Counted from the stretch's first letter, positions 17,164 through 26,346 are shown. The stretch: DNA of 34,370 nucleotides from Lachnospiraceae bacterium (GCA_902363555.1 CABJAM010000019.1:1-34370), one strand, 5' to 3'. Notes: generated by a model from the sequence alone, not told the origin. A program made the numbers and translations.

Positions 17164-18054
17164 ATGCTTAAAGTTTTTAACGTGAACGGTGCCTGTACAC
17201 CGGCCAGGCATTATATGGTTGACCTTGAGCCAAGACTAAAGGCTATTAAGGCGATGGTGGATGATGGTGAGTATTTTACGATTAATAAGGCAAGGCAGTA
17301 TGGTAAAACGACTACCTTACGGGCGTTAACAGATTTTTTGAAAAATGAGCTACTTCGCTTGGCAGATCGTAATGACAAAGATGTCCGTATGGCTGAAATG
17401 TTTAATTGTTTTAGTGTTTGGTGCGAGCAATCGTTAAAACCGATGGTTCTTATCATAGATGAGGTGGATACAGCTACAAATAATCAGGTTTTTTTGGATT
17501 TTTTGGCGTAGCTTAGAGCTGCTTATATCGACAGGGATGAGACTCCCACATTTCAATGTGTGATTTTGGCAGGCGTTTATGATGTGCGGAATATTAAAAG
17601 AAAAATTCGTCCGGACGAGGAGAATAAACAAAATAGCCCATGGAATATTGCGGCTGACTTTGATGTGGAGATGAGTTTTTCTGCTATGGATATTGCAGGA
17701 ATGCTGAAACAATACGAGATGGATTATCAAACGAATATGAATGTGGAAGAAATCTCCGCTCTGCTTTACGATTATACCTCTGGTTATCCGTTTTTGGTTT
17801 CGCGGCTTTGTAAGCTGATGGACGAGAAGCTTATCGGAACAAAAGATTTTGTTCCATGGGCAGGCTATCACATACAACGCAGATGATCAGGCAATAGATA
17901 TGTTACTCATGTTTGGTTTTGTAAAAGTAGAACGTGAAACGGTACAGATTGCTAATAGAATTTTTGAAACGCGGCTGTATAATTATTTTCTGACACTTCC
18001 AACAAGGAGAATTTAAAAGAGATACGAAAGCTTTTGGATTCCGGAGTTTTTTAG
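17164..18054 (+). pseudogene. Degraded AAA ATPase (AAA-ATPase_like/DUF1703-type family)
   Basis: The first frame reads LKVFNVNGACTPARHYMVDL, then a Walker-A-like ARQYGKTTTLRAL and Walker B VLIIDEVD. It stops at TAG 17509, where CAG would keep the frame; coding then continues in the same frame (LRAAYIDRDETPTFQ) to about 17860. A shift follows, and related coding resumes in another frame (ITYNADDQAIDMLLMFGFVKV to LYNYFLTL), then a further shift to NKENLKEIRKLLDSGVF ending at 18054. The region between FLKNE and LLRLAD also looks shortened against the usual family length. The gene is clearly dead. Intact relatives are common in gut anaerobes and have no settled function. Confidence 0.85.
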
Positions 18055-18070
18055 AATATTGACTTAAATG

Positions 18071-18104
18071 AGCAGGACCGGTAAATAACCGGCCCTGCTT
18101 TTTT
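18071..18104 (+). terminator. Intrinsic terminator
   Basis: A 12-bp stem with one mismatch (AGCAGGACCGGT against ACCGGCCCTGCT, five-base loop) runs into six T residues. It ends the pseudogene transcript; convergent reading from the TetR gene stops just beyond. Confidence 0.8.
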
Positions 18105-18156
18105 GCGATATGTGCAAGAATGTGCAGAATGGATAAGTGGTTATCCCGATTAGCAT

Positions 18157-18717
18157 TTATATTAACTTTACATCAAAATTAACAATTTGTGCGCAAAGCT
18201 TTGCCATATATTCAACCGTTTCCCGGGCACCATTTTTCACCCAATTTACAAGTACATTGTATAGCGCCCCGATCCAAAGAATCTCTTTATAACGATTTGC
18301 CGTATCCTCAGAGGTATATACAAGTACCTTTTCGGTAATCTCAGTAAGTATCTGGTCTCCCAGCCCGGCCTTGAGCAAAAGCTTAAAAGGCTCCGCATAT
18401 TTCTTTGTTTCAGAAAATAAGGTCATCCAATATTCGCTTGTGCGTGGGTCTCCGGGCGTCAAGGCGATGATTTTTTCGATAACATAGGCCAATGCTACTT
18501 TTAAAACTTCCTCTTTGGACGTATAGTTGGCATAGAAGGCTGTGCGGGATACACCTGCGCGTTTTACAATTTCCGTAATTGAAATTTTGTCGAGATCTTT
18601 ATATTCCAAAAGCTGGATCAGCGCTGTCTCAATACAATCTCTGGTAATACTTTTTGCCTTTTCATTTGAATAACGGGTCACACCCATGGCATACATTTCT
18701 GTGTTTTGTTCTGGCAT
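18157..18717 (-). CDS. TetR/AcrR family transcriptional regulator
   Basis: 186 residues. The N-terminal TetR helix-turn-helix covers about residues 20-70 (ISITEIVKRAGVSRTAFYANYTSKEEVL). The rest is a helical ligand-binding/dimer domain of the TetR_C type. AGGAGG lies close upstream of the ATG on the minus strand. It is transcribed divergently from the MATE exporter and most likely represses it, being released by a compound the pump exports. A palindrome in the shared upstream region is the probable operator. Confidence 0.9.
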   Translation of the reverse strand: MPEQNTEMYAMGVTRYSNEKAKSITRDCIETALIQLLEYKDLDKISITEIVKRAGVSRTAFYANYTSKEEVLKVALAYVIEKIIALTPGDPRTSEYWMTLFSETKKYAEPFKLLLKAGLGDQILTEITEKVLVYTSEDTANRYKEILWIGALYNVLVNWVKNGARETVEYMAKLCAQIVNFDVKLI

Positions 18718-18757
18718 TACACTTTATCCTCCTTTGTTCGTTTTCGAGCCCGCCTTA

Positions 18758-18836
18758 TTGACTTTTACAAAAGTATGGATTACACTTATACTCACATTAC
18801 AATTGTAAGGCCGAATTAATTGTAAACCTATTGACA
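18758..18836 (+). promoter_or_regulatory. Divergent TetR/MATE control region
   Basis: On the plus strand TTGACT (18758-18763) and TACACT (18781-18786) are 17 bases apart. A perfect 12-base palindrome TTACAATTGTAA (18797-18808) lies where transcription would start, with a partial copy TTAATTGTAA beginning at about 18817. TTGACA follows at 18831. This fits repression by the adjacent TetR protein. The exact start site is not determinable. Confidence 0.5.
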
Positions 18837-18927
18837 GAAAAAAGCAAGCCCTTTATCCGGTTCCGGTCCTTTGGAAGGCAAATCAACTGGAAAAGCTTTA
18901 CAAATGGTTTTATAGAGGAGAAGAAAT

Positions 18928-20265
18928 ATGGAAGAAAAATATGAACTGGATCGTGCAATTACCAAAACATCTTTATTAAAATTTGCGTTACCCACCATTA
19001 TTACCGTAGTTATCCTGAGCATATACGACATTATCAACGGAATTATCGTATCAAGGCTGATCAATAATACAGCGTTGTCTGCAATTACAATCGTTATGCC
19101 CATTGGCATGTTTGCCCATGCACTGGGAATGATGTTGGCCACTGGCGGAAGTGCTATCGTTGCCAGAAAAATGGGCGAGGGAAAAGAACTACAGGCCCGG
19201 AAAAATTTTTCAATGCTATTTACCGCTGCGATTCTATGTGGTGTAATACTTACTATCGCTGGTTCGATTTTTATAAAGCCAACGCTGCAGCTACTGGGCG
19301 CAAGTGGGGAAGTCTACACCTACTGTCTCGATTACGCCAGAGTCAAAATGCTTCTTTTCCCACTATCCATGCTATCCATGTTTTTCCAGGTATTTCTCAT
19401 TGCCGTGGGAAAAACCACGTTTGGAATGATGATTATGCTCGGCGGTGGACTTACTAATATCCTTTTTGATTATATTCTGATCGGTGAGTTCCATGTGGGT
19501 ATCGTTGGTGCCGCCTTGGCATCCGGAATCGGATTGTGTGTTCCGGTTTTATCTGGTCTTGCCTTTTTTGGCCTGAAACGCGGCAGCGCACTCTACTTTG
19601 TTAAACCTGAATTTGATATGGGTGTTTTGATAAAAAGCTGTACCAATGGCATATCCGAAATGGTCACCAGTCTGTCTCAGTGTGTGACGATTGCATTGTT
19701 TAACAATGTGCTTATGCGGATGGTGGGAAAGGATGGCGTTACCTCTGTGACCATTGCTATATATGCCTATTCCCTTTTTACTGCTATATTTATGGGATAT
19801 TCGATGGGAACCTCACCGATTATCAGCTTCAATTATGGGCGGAAAAACAAAGACTATTTGCAAAAAATATATCGATATAGTAGGCAGATTATTTTCATTG
19901 CCGGTTTTTTAATGTTTCTGTCCGCAATGCTTTTATCCCGGTCGCTGGTTTCCATTTTTACGCCGATGGACTCTTCACTTTACGGTATGGCCACCCATGG
20001 TTTCCGGCTCTTCTCAATCTGTATTGTGTTTATGGGATTCAGTATTTACGGCTCTGCCATGTTCACAGCGTATTCCAATGGCAGGGTATCGGCGATCATC
20101 TCCGTTATGAGGACACTGGTTTTTATCGTTGCAGCGCTTTTACTGCTCCCCCTCATTTTTGACCTCAATGGTGTGTGGATAGCCATGCCGGTGGCAGAAT
20201 TTTTGGGATTATTGGTGACCCTCTATTTTACCAGGAGGAATAAGACTAAATACAATTATGCTTAA
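18928..20265 (+). CDS. MATE family efflux transporter
   Basis: 445 residues with twelve predicted transmembrane helices in two MatE halves. Typical features are the N-terminal LLKFALPTIITVVILSIYDIINGIIVSR, GGSAIVARKMGEG and, in the second half, GYSMGTSPIISFNYGRKN. The family exports drugs or metabolites using a Na+ or H+ gradient. The ribosome binding site AGAGGAG precedes ATG. It has no close partner apart from the TetR gene, so it seems to be a stand-alone detoxification unit between the sugar loci. Confidence 0.92.
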   Translation: MEEKYELDRAITKTSLLKFALPTIITVVILSIYDIINGIIVSRLINNTALSAITIVMPIGMFAHALGMMLATGGSAIVARKMGEGKELQARKNFSMLFTAAILCGVILTIAGSIFIKPTLQLLGASGEVYTYCLDYARVKMLLFPLSMLSMFFQVFLIAVGKTTFGMMIMLGGGLTNILFDYILIGEFHVGIVGAALASGIGLCVPVLSGLAFFGLKRGSALYFVKPEFDMGVLIKSCTNGISEMVTSLSQCVTIALFNNVLMRMVGKDGVTSVTIAIYAYSLFTAIFMGYSMGTSPIISFNYGRKNKDYLQKIYRYSRQIIFIAGFLMFLSAMLLSRSLVSIFTPMDSSLYGMATHGFRLFSICIVFMGFSIYGSAMFTAYSNGRVSAIISVMRTLVFIVAALLLLPLIFDLNGVWIAMPVAEFLGLLVTLYFTRRNKTKYNYA

Positions 20266-20273
20266 ATATAGGC

Positions 20274-20333
20274 GTTTTTGTTCATGTTTTAGTAGGATTT
20301 GTTTAGTACAGATCCTGGCATATTCTATATAAT
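20274..20333 (+). promoter_or_regulatory. Predicted YesN-type operator and promoter of the esterase (subclass 2)
   Basis: Inner site GGATTTGT-N5-ACAGATCC (20295-20315) is an imperfect palindrome; its TTGTTTA core repeats as TTGTTCA 21 bases upstream (20278). TATAAT is at 20328-20333, 33 bases after the start of the inner half-site. About 70 bases here are nearly the same as those around 34173. Confidence 0.7.
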
Positions 20334-20421
20334 AAGTTCAACGCCAGTGGCCGTAAAAATCATTGAATGTGGATCAGTATCTGAAAACTATGAAAGACGT
20401 ATTTTTGAAAGGAGTATATAT

Positions 20422-21321
20422 ATGCCAAAAACAACAGGAATGTCAGAAAATAATATTTCAGCGGAGAACATGGATCTGCTAAAAGCACAATTGCAAAAGC
20501 TTCGCACCATGTGGGCAGCACAGCCAACGTTGGGAGAACGTTTTACCGTGCCCCGGGAAGGAAAAGATGGGGTCCAAACGATTTTGTACCGTCCGGTTTC
20601 TGATGAAAAGGCATTACCGACAATTTTTAATATGCATGGAGGCGCCTGGCTTGGCGGAGATGCTGTGTTCATGGAGACGTTTTGCCAGCTTCTTGCCAAT
20701 GAACTTCCGGCGGTTGTGGTCAATGTGAATTATACGAAGGCAGACATACAGACGATGCCATATCAACAGGAAGAGATTGCCGACGCAGTACGCTATTTTG
20801 CCGCACATGCTGACGATTATGGAATGGATGCAGACCGGTTTGTTGTGGGCGGCCATAGCGCAGGGGCACACTTGGCCTGTTGTGTTGCGGTAATGATGGC
20901 TATGGAAGGATTCCACCTGGCAGCCCAGATGCTGGTTTATCCGGTTGCAGATTTATCGTTGAAAGTGCCGGGGGTGGAAGAACTGCGGGAATTGCTCTTA
21001 CCCAATGGCGGGTATGAGCGTCCAAACGTCTCTCCGGCATTGGCACCAATAGAAATATTAGAAAAGGCTGCCCCTGCGTTGTTTATTCTTTGTGGAAAGG
21101 ATGATTTGCTGGAATCTGGAAAAATATATGCAAATCGACTCATTGACGCCGGCGTGGCGGTTAAGGTAAAGCAGTATAAAAAGGCGGAACACGGATTTTT
21201 AGAAGTCAACCAGCCGGATTATAAGACTGAAGATTTCAGGAAGAGTCCGGAGCAGGAAGCATATGCCAGGGATTGCGAACGGTATCTTATCCGGGAATTA
21301 AGGCCTTTACTCTATTTTTAG
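20422..21321 (+). CDS. HSL-family alpha/beta hydrolase (esterase)
   Basis: 299 residues, cytoplasmic. The oxyanion motif HGG (72-74, NMHGGAWLGG) and the nucleophile elbow GHSAG (Ser146) are present. An acid residue at Asp227/228 (CGKDD) and His257 (AEHGF) complete the hormone-sensitive-lipase triad. A frame is open from 20299, but those codons cover the promoter and operator; ATG 20422 has GAAAGGAG seven bases upstream. Such enzymes remove acetyl or other acyl groups from small esters. Control by the locus 2 regulator suggests it de-esterifies an imported glycoside. Specificity is not visible. Confidence 0.88.
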   Translation: MPKTTGMSENNISAENMDLLKAQLQKLRTMWAAQPTLGERFTVPREGKDGVQTILYRPVSDEKALPTIFNMHGGAWLGGDAVFMETFCQLLANELPAVVVNVNYTKADIQTMPYQQEEIADAVRYFAAHADDYGMDADRFVVGGHSAGAHLACCVAVMMAMEGFHLAAQMLVYPVADLSLKVPGVEELRELLLPNGGYERPNVSPALAPIEILEKAAPALFILCGKDDLLESGKIYANRLIDAGVAVKVKQYKKAEHGFLEVNQPDYKTEDFRKSPEQEAYARDCERYLIRELRPLLYF

Positions 21322-21384
21322 ATGCTTATAGATTTGGCAGAGATTAAAAAACTATCTGCCCGTTAAATAGAGAAAGGAATCAAT

Positions 21385-22002
21385 ATGGAATTTCGACTTG
21401 CAAAGAAGAATGAACTCAGGCGATGTGCTAAGATAGCCGGAGAGTCCTTTGAGGACTATGTATTCTATAAGATGTTCCCGATGGAAGAGCAGAAACGGCT
21501 TCGCTTCATCCACAAAATTATGAGCACCGGCGTTCGCTGCGCTTTTTCAGAAGGGGAATTGCTGGTTGGCTTGGAAGACTGCCAGATTGTTGCTGTGGCC
21601 ATTGTGGAGCGGCCCAACCGAAAACCGACCAGTGGCCTCACTTATATCCAACACGGCGGTCTAAATGTACTGCTCGCAGGTGGAAAGACAAACACGCTGA
21701 AGTGGATGAAAATGCTGGAGGAATGCGACTCTGCCATCCACGGTCTGACAGAGCCTTACTGGTATTTGTCCTCTCTGACCATCGCCAATGGCTACAAGGG
21801 TCAGGGGATCGGCAGCCGGATGATTCGGGGCGGCATTATTCCCTGGGTCAAGGAAAATGGTGGCGGATTTTTAACGCTGATCACAAATTCGGAAGAAAAC
21901 AAATGCTTCTACGAGCGAAATGGATTTGAGCTGTTTGACACGACCGAAATCAAGCGGAACGGTATGGCGATGACAAATTGGAGCTTCCGAATGCAGGTGT
22001 AA
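21385..22002 (+). CDS. GNAT family N-acetyltransferase
   Basis: 205 residues. Motif A of the GNAT fold reads LTIANGYKGQGIGSRMI (the acetyl-CoA pyrophosphate loop at 138-144), and FYERNGFELFDT is the usual late motif. The N-terminus begins FRLAKKNELRRCAKIAGESF. The substrate is unknown. It lies 63 bases after the esterase and may share its promoter. The AraC gene on the other strand ends about 20 bases beyond its stop. Confidence 0.85.
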   Translation: MEFRLAKKNELRRCAKIAGESFEDYVFYKMFPMEEQKRLRFIHKIMSTGVRCAFSEGELLVGLEDCQIVAVAIVERPNRKPTSGLTYIQHGGLNVLLAGGKTNTLKWMKMLEECDSAIHGLTEPYWYLSSLTIANGYKGQGIGSRMIRGGIIPWVKENGGGFLTLITNSEENKCFYERNGFELFDTTEIKRNGMAMTNWSFRMQV

Positions 22003-22022
22003 AAAATCATTTCCGTTCCATA

Positions 22023-22934
22023 TTATTCATATTGCCCCAAAGTCACAAGCGCCGCCCGGTCGGATAAAAATTCCTGGGTTGTAAGCAAAGATTGTTGCTG
22101 TTGCTTTAGCTGAGCAACAGCAAAATTTTTGCGGTACTCTTTAGGACTTACGCCATACTGCTCAAGAAATCTCCTGTTAAAATATTTTGGGTCTGAAAAT
22201 CCGCAGGCGATACTTATATCAAGCAGTGAGTAATCGGATAGAAGTAAGAGCTGCCTGGCGTGTTCACATCTGATTTTCGTTAAATAATTCTGAAATGAAA
22301 TTCCAAATGTATCTTTAAAAAAATGGGACAAATAGTATAAATTCAATCCTTCCCTTTCGGCGATATCGGAGAGCAGGAGCTTTTCCTGAAAGTGCTCGTC
22401 AATATACTGCATGATACCTCTCATGCGCGCGCCCTTTGCACGGGAGACGGATAGTTCCCTGGCATTCAGGATGTGGTAAGGATGGTGCTCCAAAAAGAGC
22501 AAAAAAATCTGATTTATATAGATATTGGCCATGATCGTGCCATGTGTTGGCTGCCCGTAATAGGTTTTGGCAAGGGTGATCAAAAGCTTTCTGACATCGT
22601 CATGGATCTGGCCTTTTTCTAACAAAAGTGAATCAAACTCGATCGAGTCGATCTGCGGAAAATAGGCCGCAAATAAGGCCGCCGATATCTGGAGTGAAAG
22701 GATCAGGCAGGGAGTATGGGATAAAATCTCATGGATCCGGAATGGATTGACGATGAAAATATCCCCGGAACAAAGCTGGTGGGATTCATTGGGGCAGACG
22801 ATTTCCGGTTTTCCGTCCAGGATTAGATTGATCTCATAGTCTTTGTGAAAATGTGGCGTGCGATAAAGCAAATTCACAAGAAACAGATGGTAATGGTGAT
22901 CGTGACGGATGATTTCATATTCTGTGTTTGCCAT
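22023..22934 (-). CDS. AraC family transcriptional regulator with N-terminal cupin domain
   Basis: 303 residues. The cupin-like sensor spans about 10-95 (HFHKDYEINLILDG). The AraC double helix-turn-helix spans about 195-290 (LLSDIAEREGLNLYYLSHFFKD, LDISIACGFSDPKYFNRRFLEQYG). AGGAGG precedes the ATG on the minus strand. It is divergent from the xylose-isomerase-like gene and probably controls the isomerase-kinase-aldolase-GH2 operon in response to a sugar. It is unrelated to the two YesN-type regulators except in the DNA-binding domain. Confidence 0.9.
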   Translation of the reverse strand: MANTEYEIIRHDHHYHLFLVNLLYRTPHFHKDYEINLILDGKPEIVCPNESHQLCSGDIFIVNPFRIHEILSHTPCLILSLQISAALFAAYFPQIDSIEFDSLLLEKGQIHDDVRKLLITLAKTYYGQPTHGTIMANIYINQIFLLFLEHHPYHILNARELSVSRAKGARMRGIMQYIDEHFQEKLLLSDIAEREGLNLYYLSHFFKDTFGISFQNYLTKIRCEHARQLLLLSDYSLLDISIACGFSDPKYFNRRFLEQYGVSPKEYRKNFAVAQLKQQQQSLLTTQEFLSDRAALVTLGQYE

Positions 22935-23068
22935 GGCAGCCTCCTGTGCTGTGATCTCTGTTTATTTCTGATTATCTCTGTTTATCTCAAACGTTAGGGT
23001 GTTTTGTATATTAATTATATGAGCCGTTGGGTGTCAGCCGTAGCTCTATCATAGCAAATAACAGCAAA

Positions 23069-23173
23069 TTTGTCATGTTTTTTTGACAAACTTAAACGAG
23101 AAAGAATACATATGTCCTGCTAATATATAGTTACAGCATATGTGTAACAGCTCAGCCCCTTCTCGGCTGTTAC
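23069..23173 (+). promoter_or_regulatory. Control region and leader hairpin of the isomerase operon
   Basis: TTTGTCA (23069-23075) and TGACAAA (23084-23090) form a perfect 7-bp inverted repeat, which overlaps a TTGACA -35-like box; a matching -10 is unclear. Further down, GTAACAGC (23144-23151) and GCTGTTAC (23166-23173) make an 8-bp leader hairpin just before the ribosome binding site AAAAGGAG. The inverted repeat may be the site of the divergent AraC regulator. Confidence 0.45.
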
Positions 23174-23199
23174 CTATAAAAGAAAAGGAGAAATGAAAA

Positions 23200-24234
23200 A
23201 TGACAAAATTTAAATTTTCAGTAGGACCATGGAACGTACATTCAGGAGCAGACTCCTATGGACCGGCCACAAGACAGGAGATCGACTTTGACACAAAGCT
23301 TGAAAAGTTTGCACAGATGGGCTTTTCTGCGATCCAGTTCCACGATGACGACGCCGTACCAAATATCAATGATTATACGGAAGAAGAAATTAAGGAAAAA
23401 GCCAGAGAGCTGAAGAAAAAGCTGGATAAGTATGGACTGGCGGCGGAATTTGTAGCTCCCCGCTTATGGATGGATGAGCGCACGACTGACGGCGGTTTTA
23501 TGAGTACATCCGCACAGGACAGAGAATACGCAATGTGGCGGGCATACCGTTCGATCGATATAGCCAATGAGCTGGGTACCGATATGGTCGTTCTATGGCT
23601 TGCGAGAGAAGGCACACTTTGCGCGGAATCGAAATCCCCGGTTTGGGCAACAAAGATGCTCATTGAGGCGATCAATAAGATGCTTGAGTATGATCCAAAG
23701 ATCCGTATCTGCATTGAGCCAAAGCCAAATGAACCGATCGACCGGAGTATTTGCGGAACGATGGGCCATGTTATGGCTATCTCAGCGGCAACGATCGATC
23801 CGGACCGTGTCGGCGGAAATCTTGAGAGCGCCCACGCCATCCTGGCTGGCCTTGATCCGGCCCATGAGATTGGCTTTGCCCTTGCCATGGGTAAGCTGAT
23901 GACTGTGCATCTTAATGATCAGAATGGTATCCGCTACGATCAGGATAAGTCCTTTGGCGTTGAGAATCTCCGGGCAGCATTCAATCAGGTAAAGGTGCTT
24001 AAGGAGAACGGCTACGGCGACCACGGCGAGTATGTGGGTCTTGATGTTAAGGCAATGCGCACAACCAAAGATGAGGACAGCTACAAACATCTTGCAAACA
24101 GCCTGGAAATCTTCAAAATGCTTGAAGAAAAGGTGGATCAGTTTGACTACGATTTCCAGAAGCAATGCGTGGAGAATCGCGATTTCGAGGCGCTTGAGAT
24201 GTATGTTATGAAGCTTCTCATGGGCCGGAACTGA
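23200..24234 (+). CDS. Xylose-isomerase-like aldose-ketose isomerase
   Basis: 344 residues, a TIM barrel with recognisable xylose isomerase active-site residues: His48 and Asp51 (FHDDD), Trp133 (VVLWLAREG), Glu173 and Lys175 (IEPKP), Glu209 and His212 (NLESAH), Asp240, Asp247 and Asp249. The protein is shorter than typical xylose isomerases (about 390-440 residues), and VLWGGREG is changed to VLWLAREG, which may alter the sugar used. It converts an aldose to a ketose. It starts an operon with a PfkB kinase and a class II aldolase. The product may be a pentulose or deoxyketose rather than xylulose; this cannot be settled here. Confidence 0.82.
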   Translation: MTKFKFSVGPWNVHSGADSYGPATRQEIDFDTKLEKFAQMGFSAIQFHDDDAVPNINDYTEEEIKEKARELKKKLDKYGLAAEFVAPRLWMDERTTDGGFMSTSAQDREYAMWRAYRSIDIANELGTDMVVLWLAREGTLCAESKSPVWATKMLIEAINKMLEYDPKIRICIEPKPNEPIDRSICGTMGHVMAISAATIDPDRVGGNLESAHAILAGLDPAHEIGFALAMGKLMTVHLNDQNGIRYDQDKSFGVENLRAAFNQVKVLKENGYGDHGEYVGLDVKAMRTTKDEDSYKHLANSLEIFKMLEEKVDQFDYDFQKQCVENRDFEALEMYVMKLLMGRN

Positions 24235-24283
24235 TACGCAGACTGACCCGCAATGCGTCAGATACTGTAAAATGTGACAGAAG

Positions 24284-24337
24284 CGCTCCATCCGGCCGGG
24301 AAATACATTCCAGTGCTCCACTCGGCCGGATGGAGCG
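24284..24337 (+). repeat. Intercistronic hairpin between isomerase and kinase genes
   Basis: CGCTCCATCCGGCCG (24284-24298) and its exact complement (24323-24337) form a 15-bp stem with a 24-base loop. No full T-tract follows, so it is more likely an mRNA-stability or partial-termination element that lowers expression of the kinase relative to the isomerase. Confidence 0.65.
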
Positions 24338-24359
24338 TTGTCTTAGATGAGGATTCTAT

Positions 24360-25484
24360 ATGAAAAATAAAAAAGTGATCGTGGCAGGACATATCTGCCT
24401 GGATATTACACCCATTTTCCCGGAAAAAGCCGTGGGCGCCGCAGGCGGATTATTGCAGCCCGGAAAACTGATCGAAATGAAAAATGCAGATGTCCACACG
24501 GGAGGAAGCGTTGCCAATACGGGGCTTGCAATGAAGATTTTAGGCGCGGACGTGTCTTTGAAGGGGAAGGTGGGCGCGGATGAGTTCGGAGAGCTGATCG
24601 GCAATATTTTGGAGAAATATAATGCCAGAGACGGACTTATAATCTCCGGGGAGGATTCAACCTCCTACTCGGTAGTGCTCGCTATCCCGGGGGTGGATCG
24701 GATATTTTTGCATCATCCGGGAGCAAATCATTCTTTTTGTGCGGATGACATCCCGGTGGAAGAATTAGAAGCGGCGTCACTGCTGCATTTTGGATACCCG
24801 CCATTAATGCGCTCCATGTATGAAAACGGTGGAATGGAGCTGATCCATCTTCTGAAAAAAGCAAAAAGAGCCGGCTGCGCCACCTCGCTGGATATGGCGG
24901 CAGTGGACCCTGCTTCTGAGGCGGGGAAAGTGGATTGGGATTTACTTTTACAAAAGATCATCCCGGATATCGATTTTTTTGTGCCAAGTGTGGAGGAGCT
25001 CTGCTTTATGCTTGAGCCGGAGCGGTTTGCACTCTGGCAGACGCGCGCGGATGGCAGGGATATCACAGAAATTATAGATATTGATTCCGATGTGAAGCCC
25101 CTCGCGAAAAAATGTCTCGACTACGGCGCAAAGGTGTTGCTTATTAAATGCGGTGCCGCGGGAATTTATTTCTGCACAGCGCAGTCCGAACGGTTACAAG
25201 GCCTGGCGGATGTGCTTGATCTGAACCTGGGCGACTGGTCCGGCAAGGAGGGCTTTGAAAGCTCTTATGTTCCGGAGAAAGTATTATCGGGAACCGGAGC
25301 GGGAGATACATGCATCGCAGCGTTTTTGACGGCGGTATTGCAGGGATTTGCGCTGGAAGATTGTATGCATCTGGCGGCTGCCGAGGGCGCATCCTGTGTG
25401 GAGGCCTACGATGCCCTCAGCGGTTTAAGGAGTCTGGATGCGTTACGGGATAAAATTGCGAGAGGGTGGAAGAAAAAATGTTAG
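24360..25484 (+). CDS. PfkB family carbohydrate kinase
   Basis: 374 residues. PfkB signature 1 is seen near residues 40-75 (GGSVANTGLAMKILGADVSLKG). Signature 2, GTGAGDTCIAAF, holds catalytic Asp316. The family phosphorylates sugars or ketoses with ATP. An insertion around residues 230-320 makes the protein longer than most ribokinases. The gene overlaps the aldolase start by seven bases, so the two are translationally coupled. It probably phosphorylates the ketose made by the isomerase before aldol cleavage. Confidence 0.85.
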   Translation: MKNKKVIVAGHICLDITPIFPEKAVGAAGGLLQPGKLIEMKNADVHTGGSVANTGLAMKILGADVSLKGKVGADEFGELIGNILEKYNARDGLIISGEDSTSYSVVLAIPGVDRIFLHHPGANHSFCADDIPVEELEAASLLHFGYPPLMRSMYENGGMELIHLLKKAKRAGCATSLDMAAVDPASEAGKVDWDLLLQKIIPDIDFFVPSVEELCFMLEPERFALWQTRADGRDITEIIDIDSDVKPLAKKCLDYGAKVLLIKCGAAGIYFCTAQSERLQGLADVLDLNLGDWSGKEGFESSYVPEKVLSGTGAGDTCIAAFLTAVLQGFALEDCMHLAAAEGASCVEAYDALSGLRSLDALRDKIARGWKKKC

Positions 25485-26323
25485 TAAATATGAATGATAT
25501 CTTACATCCCGCCAAAGAAGGCAAATATGGCGTGGGATTTTTTAACGCGGTCAATGTGGAGATGGCCAGGGCCATCATCGAGACGGCGGAGGAACTGAAC
25601 AGTCCGGTCATGCTGGGAACCGCGGAAATACTGCTGCCTGTCATGGAGCTGGAGCGGGTGGCTGAGTACCTGATCCCCATGGCAAAAAAGGCGGCCGTGC
25701 CTGTCTGCGTCCATTTCGATCACGGCTTAACCTTTGAGCGTTGTATGGAAGCGCTAAAGCTTGGCTTTACCTCGGTCATGTATGACTGCTCCACAAAAAG
25801 CTATGAAGAAAACCTGGAGGCTGTGGGCGAAATGGTGCGGATCTGCCATGGGATGGGTGTGACTGTGGAGGGCGAGCTTGGGCATGTGGGCGATAATTTT
25901 GGCTCGGGAAAGCTTGCCAATCCCGCCGACTACTTTACCAATCCGGATACCGCAGCGGACTTTGTAAAAAAGACCGGCGTGGACGCTCTGGCAGTCGCCG
26001 TGGGGAATGCCCATGGGGATTACGCATTTCCTCCAAAGCTTGACTTTGACCGGATCGATGTGATTTCCAAAAAGACCGGGATACCTCTTGTCCTTCATGG
26101 CGGCAGCGGCCTGGCCGATGATGATTTCCGGACGGCAGTAAAGCTTGGCGTTTCAAAGATCAATATATTTACAGATATTGACAAGGCTGGTAAAGCTGGG
26201 ATTGAGGCAGGATTAGCCGCGGGCGAGAAGACGATGATGGGATTGATCCCCTATGAAATAAATGCAATGAAAAAAGTTGTCGCAGAAAAGATCCGGTTGT
26301 TTGGGTCGGATGGTAAAGCCTGA
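25478..26323 (+). CDS. Class II ketose-bisphosphate aldolase-like enzyme (GatY/FbaA type)
   Basis: 281 residues. Zinc ligands are His82 (HFDHG), His179 (GNAHGDY) and His207 (LHGGSG). Asp81 is the expected catalytic acid/base, and EGELGHVGDN (131-140) is also typical. ATG 25478 overlaps the kinase stop; the GTG at 25466 is not needed. The family splits ketose phosphates into DHAP and an aldehyde. The final substrate-binding segment reads KINIFTDID, unlike the usual KVN(I/V)DTD of fructose bisphosphate aldolases, so a different ketose phosphate is likely. Confidence 0.85.
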   Translation: MLVNMNDILHPAKEGKYGVGFFNAVNVEMARAIIETAEELNSPVMLGTAEILLPVMELERVAEYLIPMAKKAAVPVCVHFDHGLTFERCMEALKLGFTSVMYDCSTKSYEENLEAVGEMVRICHGMGVTVEGELGHVGDNFGSGKLANPADYFTNPDTAADFVKKTGVDALAVAVGNAHGDYAFPPKLDFDRIDVISKKTGIPLVLHGGSGLADDDFRTAVKLGVSKINIFTDIDKAGKAGIEAGLAAGEKTMMGLIPYEINAMKKVVAEKIRLFGSDGKA

Positions 26324-26346
26324 ATTTCAGATTCAGGGAGTTTTAA

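Noticed and set aside
20299..20421. Upstream extension of the esterase frame
   Set aside because: It covers the palindromic operator and -10 box, and ATG 20422 has a good ribosome binding site.
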